This document shows positions 9,806 through 17,518 of a DNA stretch of 64,000 nt, in pieces (the first letter of the stretch is position 1; each line of letters starts with the position of its first letter). The stretch comes from Butyrivibrio sp. AC2005 (GTDB taxonomy: Bacteria; Bacillota; Clostridia; Lachnospirales; Lachnospiraceae): positions 1 to 64,000 of the forward strand of contig NZ_AUJI01000013.1 of NCBI RefSeq assembly GCF_000424145.1, read 5' to 3'. The position numbers and the translations under genes are program-made. The notes beneath the pieces were generated by a model. It worked only from the letters and a program-made list of their open reading frames with translations. It had not been told where the DNA came from and made no database searches.

Positions 9806-10895
9806 AAGTGAAGAAGGTATGGTTTCTGTTATCATACCTGTTTATAACTGTGAGAATTACATAATTAATTGTCTTGAATCTGTTTGCAGTCAAACCTATA
9901 AAGCTCTCCAGATTATTGTTGTTGATGATGGTTCTTCTGATAATTCATACAAACTGATTAAAGATTTTTCAGACGGAAGGCCGGAATTTTTAATACTTCG
10001 TAAAGAAAATGGAGGGGTATCATCAGCTAGAAATCTTGCACTAAAACATGTGCGTGGTGAATATGTCTATTTTCTTGATGCTGATGACTATATTGAAAAG
10101 GACTCCATTGGTGTTCTTGTAAGTAGCATGAGAGAAACTGGTTCTGATTGGGTATCATGTCAGTATTCAAGATGGGATACTTCAGGGAAAGAGCTTGATA
10201 ATTATAACTTTTTGATTGGAGAAAGATGCTTTTCATCTAATGATGAGAGATTTTCTTTTGCTATAAATGATTTACTAAATTATTATGTTGGTTTTGAGGT
10301 ATGGGATAAGCTATATAAAGCTGAGGTAATATCGAATAATAATATTGCTTTTTCAGAAAAATGTAGTATAGGTGAGGATCTTGCATTTAATCTGAAATAC
10401 CTTATGAATTCAAAAAAATTAGTATGTATAGCTGATAGATGTGTCAGATACACTGTAAGGGATGATTCTGCTATGGGGCAGCACGATAATATTAGCAGTA
10501 AGCTTTCAGAGACAATTGTATTGCTGCAAGATGTGTGGGAATATGCATATAAGTCAGAAAATCAGCTGTTTATAGATAAATTTGCGCTTATTTGTATAAG
10601 GCTTTTGGATAATTCTTATAGAGGCTATTCTCCCAAAGAGGTATGTGTGGGATATAAGGACATAAATAACACTTCTTTCATTTTGGATAGATATAAAGGA
10701 ATTGAGAAAAATAAGAAAGCTGTAATAGGGCTTTATCAACCAGATATTGCGAAGATTAAGTTCAGATATCATATGTTGGTTTACCATTATATGATAGGCC
10801 TTAAAGGAATGGATCGGATAAAGCTGAAATTATATGATGTTTATAGGAAACTGAGGCATAGAGAGCCATTGCTTGAGTGGAAGATGCCATATTAA
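9795..10895 (+). CDS. GT2 family glycosyltransferase
   Basis: This 366-residue GT-A enzyme has VIIPVYNCENY, DDGSSDNSY, the LDADDY metal motif, and later WDKLY and GEDLAFNLK, matching the 6031-7083 enzyme in layout. It overlaps the WbqC-like gene by 11 bp, so the two are probably co-translated. A C-terminal extension of about 60 residues is rich in basic and aromatic residues and may lie on the membrane. Donor and acceptor are unknown. Confidence 0.85.
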   Translation: MCCKSEEGMVSVIIPVYNCENYIINCLESVCSQTYKALQIIVVDDGSSDNSYKLIKDFSDGRPEFLILRKENGGVSSARNLALKHVRGEYVYFLDADDYIEKDSIGVLVSSMRETGSDWVSCQYSRWDTSGKELDNYNFLIGERCFSSNDERFSFAINDLLNYYVGFEVWDKLYKAEVISNNNIAFSEKCSIGEDLAFNLKYLMNSKKLVCIADRCVRYTVRDDSAMGQHDNISSKLSETIVLLQDVWEYAYKSENQLFIDKFALICIRLLDNSYRGYSPKEVCVGYKDINNTSFILDRYKGIEKNKKAVIGLYQPDIAKIKFRYHMLVYHYMIGLKGMDRIKLKLYDVYRKLRHREPLLEWKMPY

Positions 10896-10926
10896 AGAAA
10901 ATGATTTATTTGTTTGGTTGTTGTTA

Positions 10927-11009
10927 ATGAAGAAGCACGCGTATTTGATAATTGCACATAATGAATTTCATATGCTAAAAAAACTCCTTGCGGAATTGGA
11001 TGATGAAAG
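10927..11009 (+). pseudogene. 5' fragment of GT14-GT2 fusion gene, split by IS110 element
   Basis: From the ATG at 10927 the frame reads MKKHAYLIIAHNEF and continues to LDDE before entering the IS110 element. This is the conserved N-terminus of the GT14 core-2/I-branching family. Joining 11009 to 13080 restores LDDERNDIYLHIDKK, the family consensus, in frame. The whole gene would be 1,887 bp (628 residues). In the present sequence translation would stop at a TGA inside the element after 36 codons. Confidence 0.85.
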
Positions 11010-11047
11010 CTTCCTGTATGATTTAAACAGGGATTGACCTAAAAAGA

Positions 11048-11115
11048 ATACCTCAAGTAAAGTTGGATTGTTACTGACCTGGCAGTTGGTAATAATCCAA
11101 GAATACAAGAGGTAT
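11048..11115 (+). repeat. IS110 left-end stem-loop
   Basis: ATACCTC (11048-11054) pairs with GAGGTAT (11109-11115). Inside it, TTGGATTGTTAC pairs with GTAATAATCCAA over 12 bp with one G-U pair. The structure ends six bases before the transposase ATG and could mark the element end and limit transposase translation. Confidence 0.6.
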
Positions 11116-11120
11116 CTAAC

Positions 11121-12560
11121 ATGAATGCTAAGACAACAAGAAACAAAAATCAAGTCACCAATAGTTTTTCGGTAATAAACACTCTATCAGCCGAAGAAAG
11201 ACAGTCAAGAATCGATGAACTTCTTAAGACAATGCAGGCTAAGACCTGGCATGATCTTGAAACAACGGGGAAGTTTGATAAGAATGCCAAGCTTTCTTTT
11301 ATATCGGAGGACATGCTTATAGTAGGATGCGATATAGGCAGTGAAACTCATTATCTGAGAGCTATAGATATACGAGGCAGAGAACTCAGCAAAAAACCAT
11401 TTTCATTCACGAATAATGAAGAAGGATTTGAAGCTGCAAAGGCATGGATGGTTGAGCTTGCTGCAGTAAATGGCAAAAAGCAGATAGTATTAGGACTTGA
11501 GCCTACAGGTCATTACTGGTTCTGTATAGCGACATGGCTTATAAGCAATGGTATCAGTGTTGTACAGGTAAATCCATATGCAGTCAAGCAGACAAAGGAG
11601 GTTGAAGACAACAGCCAGTTAAAGGATGACAGAAAAGATCCCAAAGTAATAGCAAATCTGGTAATGAACGGAAACTATGGTATGCCATATCTTCCAGAGG
11701 GCATATACGCAGATCTGCGTAGTCTCTCGCTTCTAAGGAGTCAGCTTACCGAGAACAGGATCCGTTGTGCAAACAGGATGCACAGGCTAATGAAAATACA
11801 CTTTCCTGAATATAAGGACGCATTTGGAAGAGTGGATGGAAGTTTTGCTTTAGAAGTATTAAAGATTGCACCATTTCCAAAGGACATAGTTGCATTGGGT
11901 GAAGATGGCATAAGAGAGATTTGGCACAATGCTAAGCTAAGAGGACGCGGCTATAGCAGGGCAGCTGAACTATTCAGATATGCCAGTACAAGCGTGGGAA
12001 GAAATGAAGGCGCAGAATACGACAGAGAAGCTGTCAGATGGTTTGTGGAAGAAATGATCTCTCTAGATGAAAAACTGACCACAATAGAGGCAGCTATAAA
12101 TGCGAAGTGTATGGAAATACCACACGCTGAAAACATTCTTGAAATATCTGGTCTGGGTCAGAACATAGTTGCAGGGATCATATCTTCAATGGGGGATATT
12201 GATAGATTTGACGATGTTAAGGAAATACAGAAACTAAGTGGATTAAACCTTGTTGCATGCAGTTCGGGCAAGCATAATGGCGAAACAAAGATAAGCCACA
12301 GAGGACGCAAAGAACTGCGAACCTGGCTGTTCCAAGGAGCTAAATCAGTTGTGGCTCATGCTGAAGAATTCCAGTTGATACATGAGTACTACACTACACG
12401 GCCCAAGAATCCGCTAAAGAAGATGCAGTCGCTGATAGTCATAGCGTGTAAGCTTCTGAGGATTATATATGCAATCCTCAAGAAAGGCGTTACTTATGAC
12501 CCTCAAAAGATGCTTGATGATATCAAGAGATTTGAGAATGCTGAGATAGTAGCTGCATAA
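11121..12560 (+). CDS. IS110-family transposase (bridge-RNA-type recombinase)
   Basis: The 479-residue protein has an N-terminal RuvC-like DEDD domain: GCDIGSETHYLRAID supplies the first Asp, GLEPTGHYW the Glu, and KDDRKDPK the last acidic pair. A middle helical region follows. The C-terminal domain (transposase_20) shows the helix-hairpin-helix LEISGLGQNI and the catalytic-serine region ACSSGKHNGETKISHRGRKELR-like motif. IS110 enzymes recombine DNA by a serine nucleophile supported by DEDD metal chemistry and are guided by an RNA encoded in the element. All key residues appear intact, so the copy is probably active. It is longer than the usual 330-420 residues owing to an N-terminal extension of about 65 residues. 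Confidence 0.9.
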   Translation: MNAKTTRNKNQVTNSFSVINTLSAEERQSRIDELLKTMQAKTWHDLETTGKFDKNAKLSFISEDMLIVGCDIGSETHYLRAIDIRGRELSKKPFSFTNNEEGFEAAKAWMVELAAVNGKKQIVLGLEPTGHYWFCIATWLISNGISVVQVNPYAVKQTKEVEDNSQLKDDRKDPKVIANLVMNGNYGMPYLPEGIYADLRSLSLLRSQLTENRIRCANRMHRLMKIHFPEYKDAFGRVDGSFALEVLKIAPFPKDIVALGEDGIREIWHNAKLRGRGYSRAAELFRYASTSVGRNEGAEYDREAVRWFVEEMISLDEKLTTIEAAINAKCMEIPHAENILEISGLGQNIVAGIISSMGDIDRFDDVKEIQKLSGLNLVACSSGKHNGETKISHRGRKELRTWLFQGAKSVVAHAEEFQLIHEYYTTRPKNPLKKMQSLIVIACKLLRIIYAILKKGVTYDPQKMLDDIKRFENAEIVAA

Positions 12561-13050
12561 GTAAGAATCACATTTCCGGAATCCTGCCGAGCTGTTGAAT
12601 ACAGTTCGATAGCTGAGCAGGGTTCCGGATGGTAACCCATTAACAGTAGGGGGAATCTCCTACAAAAACTACCAACATATGTCTTTGATGGATTGCGTCC
12701 ACCGTTTGCCGGTACCATTCAAGACATAATAGGTCAGTTAGTAAGTACCAAAGACAAACAAGAGCTGTAGCTGGCGGGAGTTCTCTCCATAGGGCATAGA
12801 CCCTGTTTGAAAGCTTTGCTGGCACTTGGTGTATGAATAGGTGGGACGAAGGAAGTTGGGACACGATCCCTTTAGACACGGAAGGTTCACCATCATAGTT
12901 GATCAAAGGGAAAATAGCCTTTATAGAGCAAACAAAGGGATGCTTTATTAGTGCTACCTTCAATCAGCTATTCAGTATATGATATATGACTATTCATCAC
13001 CTCTGGCTCCTGTTAAAGAGGTATATCAACAAACAAAAAGCTCATAAATA
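12561..13050 (+). ncRNA. Candidate bridge RNA in IS110 right-end non-coding region
   Basis: About 490 bp after the transposase has no plausible gene but is rich in stems. CCGGAATCCTGC (12576-12587) pairs with GCAGGGTTCCGG (12617-12628), enclosing CTGT/ACAG. GTAGG (12646-12650) pairs with CCTAC (12659-12663). TGTCTTTG (12680-12687) pairs with CAAAGACA (12749-12756), enclosing GGTAC (12711-12715)/GTACC (12745-12749). ACCTCT/AGAGGT flanks the right sub-terminal repeat. Structured RNA at the 3' end is where IS1111-type elements carry bridge RNA. RNA limits and guide loops cannot be fixed from one copy. Confidence 0.5.
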
Positions 13051-13079
13051 CTGAAATTTGAGCTTGAAATTATAGGAAG

Positions 13080-14883
13080 GAATGATATTTATTTACATAT
13101 AGATAAAAAGGCTAAATATGTAGATGAGGATGAAATATCATCATGGGTCAATAAATCAGATATTCGGTTTATTAAAAGGACAAATATTAACTGGGGCACT
13201 ATTAGTATTGTTGAATGTGAGATAGCCCTTTTAAAAGAAGCGACTAAAAATAATTATTCCTATTTTCATTTAATATCCGGAGTGGATTTTCCAATAAAAA
13301 GTCAGGATAAGATACATCAATTCTTTGATGATGAAGACCGTGAATACATCTCATGGCATGTTAATGGTGAGCATAATGATTATTTTATGGATAAAATTCA
13401 TTTTTATTATCCATTACTTAAGTTTGTTGGTAAGGGTGAATTTGATGGGCCTGGCAGAAAAAAGGCTTTTATGCGAAGTCTTGTAAGGCTGCAGTGGAGG
13501 CTTTTGGAATTACAAAAAAAGCTAAATATATACAGAACAAAAAAGTATAAGAATATAGAGTTCTATAAGGGTGATCAATGGTTTAGCATAACCCATGATT
13601 TTGCAGAATATATTATTAAAAATGAACGAAATATATTAAGAATGTATAATTTGTCCAACACCCCTGATGAAATGGTAATACCTACATTGGCGATGAATTC
13701 TATATTTCGAGAAAGAGCTGAAAACAATAGTTTAAGGCAGATAGACTGGCACCGAGGGACCCCCTATGAGTATACAGTAGATGATTATGAGGAACTTATA
13801 AATAATAATAATTTTTTTGCAAGAAAAATATCCTATGATAAAGAACCATTATTAGTGAATAACCTGATTAGGAATATTCATGGCTTAAATGATCAGAGAA
13901 ATGAGCCGTTAGTAAGCATTATCGTCCCCTGTTACAATGTTGAAAAGTATATGGATGAATGTGTTGGTTCTCTATTAGCTCAAACATATAAAAATATTGA
14001 AATACTTCTTATTGATGATGGCTCTACTGATTCTACAGGAGAAATTGCCAGAGATTTTGCTAAAAGAAACAATAATGTGATTTATATTCATAGAGTGAAC
14101 GGAGGACTTTCTGCGGCAAGAAATACTGGTCTTGACTTCGCTAAAGGAGAGTATGTCTCTTTTGTTGACTCTGATGATTGGGTGGAACCTGACTATACTA
14201 GAAAACTATTAGATGCAATAGAAAATGATTATTCAGACATGGCTGTCTGCGGATATATAAAAGAACAGACTGATACAGCGAGGGTTTCATTTGATGGTTG
14301 TAAAGTGATTTCTCCACATGAAGCCATGAAGGCGCTGGGAGATATTTATCCTAAGGAAAATGTTCTTTTGGTGATAGCCTGGAATAAGCTGTATAGAAAA
14401 GAGTTGTTTGAGGATTTGCGATTCAAAGAAGGTGTAATTCATGAGGATGAATTCATGAGCCACAGGGTAATTAGTAGAGCTGATTCTATATCAGTACTAT
14501 CCGATTGTTTATACCATTATAGAATACGCGAAAATAGTATAACCGGTGGGAGCAGGATGCAGGACATTAAACATCTTGATATTATGGATGCTTTTGAGGA
14601 TAGGCTTGAAACCGTGAGTAATATGATGTATGGTGACATCCGAATCCTTATGTTATATACCTTTTTTGAAGGTATTAAGCAGCTAATGGTAACTTTTACT
14701 GATGAAACTATCATTAAAAACGGACTTATGAATAAATTCAGAAAAAGAGTCCTTAGAATGTATTTTAAAAATTTTAAAGATCTTGATAATTATCAAAGGA
14801 AAGATTATTTAAAGCTTATTATTTTTCCAAATAAGTATAGAAATAGAGTGTTAGATTTAGTTAAAAATGAAGGAAACAGGTAA
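13080..14883 (+). pseudogene. 3' fragment of GT14-GT2 fusion glycosyltransferase gene
   Basis: The frame from 13080 encodes RNDIYLHIDKKAK, FHLISGVDFPIKS and FYKGDQWFSITHDF, all typical of GT14 core-2/I-branching enzymes (first 270 or so residues). A complete GT2 domain follows from about 13,900, with VPCYNVEKY, DDGSTDST, VDSDDW, NKLYRKELF and HEDE. The intact protein would be a branching enzyme fused to a chain-extending enzyme. With its first 27 codons and promoter-proximal start cut off by IS110, the GT14 part cannot be made whole. A GTG at 13282 or a later start could still give a GT2-only product if transcription comes from the element. I call it a broken gene rather than a 533-residue CDS. 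Confidence 0.8.
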
Positions 14884-15823
14884 AAGATTGGTAAAGGCAA
14901 GTGTTGTTGTTGCGACATATAATCACGAAAAATATATTGCCAAAACGCTTGAAAGTATTGTGATGCAAGAGTGCACTTTTGATTATGAAGTGCTGGTCGG
15001 TGATGATGCTTCAAAGGATAAAACAGGTGCTATAGTTAATGAATATGCTCAGAAGTATCCTGATAAAATCAGAGCATTTCTCAGAAAGAAAAATCTAGGA
15101 GCTTTTCGGAATATCCATAATCTTGTAAAATCCGCAAAAGGTGAATATATTGCATTTGTTGAAGGTGATGACTATTGGCTTGATGATAGAAAGCTACAGA
15201 AGCAGATAGATTTTTTGGAGAATAACCCGGATTTTGCTGCGTGCTTTGGCAGATGTATAGTTGTTGATGAAAATGATGAAAGGCAAAAAGACTTTGAAAA
15301 ATATATGCCTTTCTTTTCAAAAGAAGAATATACTTCGCAGGATTTAGAAGATTATTATTTGCCTGGGCAAACAGCCACGGCTGTGTATAGAACAGAGTCA
15401 CTTCATAATTTAGAAAAGCTGGCAAAAAAAGATAAAAGAGTTATTCCAAGATGTCCGATGGTTGACATTTTTCTAGTGTTGGCAATTCTTTCCCAGGGAA
15501 GAATTAAAACCATGGATGAGGTACTTTCTGCATATAGGTATGTACTTAGAAAAGGGAGTGGCTCATGGTCTTCCAAACATGATGGTTTTAGTCTTATAAA
15601 CGTGATTTTTTTCTTATATGGAATGAAAGAGCTGGAAAGAGTAGGAAAACTGCTGGGAATAAATATTTGCTACGATGAAAGAAGAAAATCAGAATTTGCT
15701 AAGGTTGCTATGTATAAAGGTCAGATGCCAATTATTGCAATTCAAATAATAAGATTTTTTATTTGGCTTTGGTATCAAAACAAAAAAGATTTTTATAGGT
15801 TTATTAGAGATAGACATAGGTGA
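14867..15823 (+). CDS. GT2 family glycosyltransferase
   Basis: The 318-residue product shows VVVATYNHEKYIAKT, GDDASKDKT and VEGDDYW (DXD position), the pattern of the GT2 subgroup that adds sugars in capsule and O-antigen synthesis. The ATG at 14867 overlaps the preceding frame by 17 bp and has no clear ribosome site. A TTG at 14888 with GAAGG upstream is an alternative that would remove seven residues. A hydrophobic-aromatic stretch near the C-terminus (IIRFFIWLWYQ) could anchor it to the membrane. Confidence 0.85.
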   Translation: MKETGKRLVKASVVVATYNHEKYIAKTLESIVMQECTFDYEVLVGDDASKDKTGAIVNEYAQKYPDKIRAFLRKKNLGAFRNIHNLVKSAKGEYIAFVEGDDYWLDDRKLQKQIDFLENNPDFAACFGRCIVVDENDERQKDFEKYMPFFSKEEYTSQDLEDYYLPGQTATAVYRTESLHNLEKLAKKDKRVIPRCPMVDIFLVLAILSQGRIKTMDEVLSAYRYVLRKGSGSWSSKHDGFSLINVIFFLYGMKELERVGKLLGINICYDERRKSEFAKVAMYKGQMPIIAIQIIRFFIWLWYQNKKDFYRFIRDRHR

Positions 15824-15867
15824 TTATATAGCTGAAAGTGAACTGCATTTGTCAGGAGGCTGTTTTT

Positions 15868-16365
15868 GTGGGAAGAGAAATTGATGTCATTGAAGTGAAA
15901 GAGGTAACTGAATTTATTGAGATTTTGAATGAGTTCAGGGACTATAAAACATTGACTTTTATGATTGATGAAGATACTAAAAAGAAATTTGCTAAAAAGC
16001 AGATTGATAATGGCCATGTGATTGTTGAAAGACATGATGGACTTCCGGTTGGCTTTATATGTATTTACTGTAATGATACTGAGAATAAAGTGGCATTTGT
16101 TACAGCGTTTGCTTTAAGTGATAAGCTAGGATTTGCTAAGGGACTGACTATGGCAAGAATCCTTAACAAAGCTTTTGAATTGGGAATTCAGGCTGGTATG
16201 GAGAAAGTAAAGCTGGAAGTGGATGATGAAAACCATAGAGCAAGGAAATTGTATGAGGCAATAGGTTTTAAGTATCTGCCTGAAAAGGGAGAGCACTCCT
16301 CCTTTATGATAATGGAGAAGGGGCCGTTTACTGAGTTTATGGCCAGCAAAATGAGGAATAGATAA
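15868..16365 (+). CDS. GNAT-family N-acyltransferase
   Basis: I start this at the GTG at 15868, which has a perfect AGGAGG at 15854-15859; an earlier GTG at 15838 has no such site. The 165-residue product has the GNAT core, with an acyl-CoA-binding region (AKGLTMARILNKAFELGI) and the late KLEVDDENHRARKLYEAIGFKY motif. GNAT enzymes move acyl groups from acyl-CoA or acyl-ACP to amines. It overlaps the DegT aminotransferase by one base, so it most likely acylates the amino-sugar made by that enzyme. The acyl donor may be supplied by the ACP/ligase pair downstream; that link is inference. Confidence 0.8.
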   Translation: MGREIDVIEVKEVTEFIEILNEFRDYKTLTFMIDEDTKKKFAKKQIDNGHVIVERHDGLPVGFICIYCNDTENKVAFVTAFALSDKLGFAKGLTMARILNKAFELGIQAGMEKVKLEVDDENHRARKLYEAIGFKYLPEKGEHSSFMIMEKGPFTEFMASKMRNR

Positions 16366-17504
16366 TGTATTTTGAGAAGTTTTCAGATGATAGAAAAGGG
16401 ATATTTGTTACAAAGCCTACCCTACCGCCTCTTAAAGAGTATATTTCATATCTGGAGAGAATATGGGATAAGGATATTCTCACCAATATGGGACCATTAC
16501 ATGAGGAGTTTCGAGAGAAACTTTCAGATTTTTTTGGAGTCGATATTTGTCTTCCAAGTAGCAATGGGCATATGGCATTGGAATTGACAATTCAGGCTAT
16601 GGAATTGAAGGGTGAGATAATAACTACGCCGTATACGTTCGCATCAACCACACATGCAATTGTAAGAAATGGCTGTACACCTGTTTTTTGTGATGTTAAA
16701 GAGTCTGATTGTACGATTGATTCGAATAAAATTGAGGAATTAATCACAGACCAAACTGTAGCGATTCTACCTGTTCATGTTTATGGTATGCCATGTAATG
16801 TTGACGAAATAGACAGAATTGCAAATAAATATGGATTGAAAGTTATATATGATGCCGCTCATGCATTTGGAGTGAAGATTGGAGGTAAGAGCATTGCATC
16901 TTTTGGAGATGCTTCAATGTTTTCTTTTCATGCAACCAAAGTGTTTAACACTATAGAAGGTGGTTGTGTAACAGTTAAGGATCCTCAAAATGCTGTAAGA
17001 CTTTATCAGTTATGTAATTTTGGCATAATGGGTGAAGATGTTGTTTCAGCTGTAGGCGCGAATGCTAAGATGAATGAGTTTCAGGCAGCTATGGGGCTTT
17101 GCAATCTGGAACATTTTGAAGAAAATAGGCGAAAAAGAAAAAGTATATATGAGTTGTACAAGAAGGAACTTAATGAATTTGATGGTATAAGGATGCTTGA
17201 TGCTTACCGGGATGATATAGAGAGGAACTATTCATATTGTGCGGTATTTTTTGATAGTGAAGTTCTTGGAGTTACACGAAATGAAATCTATGATTATTTA
17301 GTAAGTAACAATATTTATGTAAGAAAGTATTTTTATCCTATAACAAGTGATTTTGATTGCTACAAAAATGCAGGTTATAGAGGGGAAACTCCTATTTCAA
17401 GAAAACTCTCTAACCAGGTCCTGACACTTCCGATTTATCCGGAACTGGAAGAAGAAAAGATTTTTGATATTTGTGAATATTTAAAAGCGTTTATTAGAAG
17501 GTAG
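16365..17504 (+). CDS. DegT/DnrJ/EryC1-family PLP sugar aminotransferase
   Basis: The 379-residue length suits the family. LPSSNGHMALEL matches the PLP phosphate-binding loop, YDAAHAFGVK supplies the Asp that contacts the pyridine nitrogen and the following His, and MFSFHATKVFNTIEGG carries the Schiff-base lysine in the expected place. The C-terminal part shows RKYFYPI, usual in these enzymes. Members transfer an amino group from glutamate to a nucleotide-linked keto-sugar. With the adjacent GNAT gene (1-bp overlap) it forms an amination/acylation pair for making an acylated amino-sugar donor. No 4,6-dehydratase or ketoisomerase is seen in this window; it may be elsewhere. Confidence 0.85.
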   Translation: MYFEKFSDDRKGIFVTKPTLPPLKEYISYLERIWDKDILTNMGPLHEEFREKLSDFFGVDICLPSSNGHMALELTIQAMELKGEIITTPYTFASTTHAIVRNGCTPVFCDVKESDCTIDSNKIEELITDQTVAILPVHVYGMPCNVDEIDRIANKYGLKVIYDAAHAFGVKIGGKSIASFGDASMFSFHATKVFNTIEGGCVTVKDPQNAVRLYQLCNFGIMGEDVVSAVGANAKMNEFQAAMGLCNLEHFEENRRKRKSIYELYKKELNEFDGIRMLDAYRDDIERNYSYCAVFFDSEVLGVTRNEIYDYLVSNNIYVRKYFYPITSDFDCYKNAGYRGETPISRKLSNQVLTLPIYPELEEEKIFDICEYLKAFIRR

Positions 17505-17518
17505 GAGAGATTTTTATT

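Larger units (their letters stand above)
11010..13079 (+). mobile_element. IS110-family insertion sequence (IS1111-like layout)
   Basis: About 2.07 kb lies between GATGATGAAAG (ending 11009) and GAATGAT (from 13080). The ends are set by restoring the interrupted GT14 frame; AAG is present at both junctions, so exact borders are uncertain by 2-3 bp. It encodes one DEDD/Ser transposase (11121-12560). Sub-terminal inverted repeats ATACCTC (11048-11054) and GAGGTAT (13018-13024) lie inside the ends, a feature of the IS1111 subgroup. The left non-coding part is 111 bp and the right part is about 519 bp and highly structured, which places the likely guide RNA at the right end. Confidence 0.85.

Noticed and set aside
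12640..12963. 107-codon minus-strand frame in the IS110 right end
   Set aside because: It lies across the paired stems of the non-coding region, has no good ribosome site and no recognisable motif; most likely chance frame over structured RNA.
13048..13077. A second GT14 N-terminus (ILKFELEIIG) before RNDIY, suggesting a hybrid of two genes
   Set aside because: Simple insertion with AAG at both junctions already restores the consensus LDDERNDIY; the upstream codons are best read as the IS110 right end.
13282..14883. Intact 533-residue glycosyltransferase starting at GTG 13282
   Set aside because: The GTG is the Val codon inside FHLISGVDFP of the GT14 domain and the frame is open upstream to the IS110 junction; it is the 3' part of a broken gene.
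15081..15425. 114-codon minus-strand frame
   Set aside because: Shadow of the GT2 gene at 14867-15823; composition and lack of start signals do not support it.
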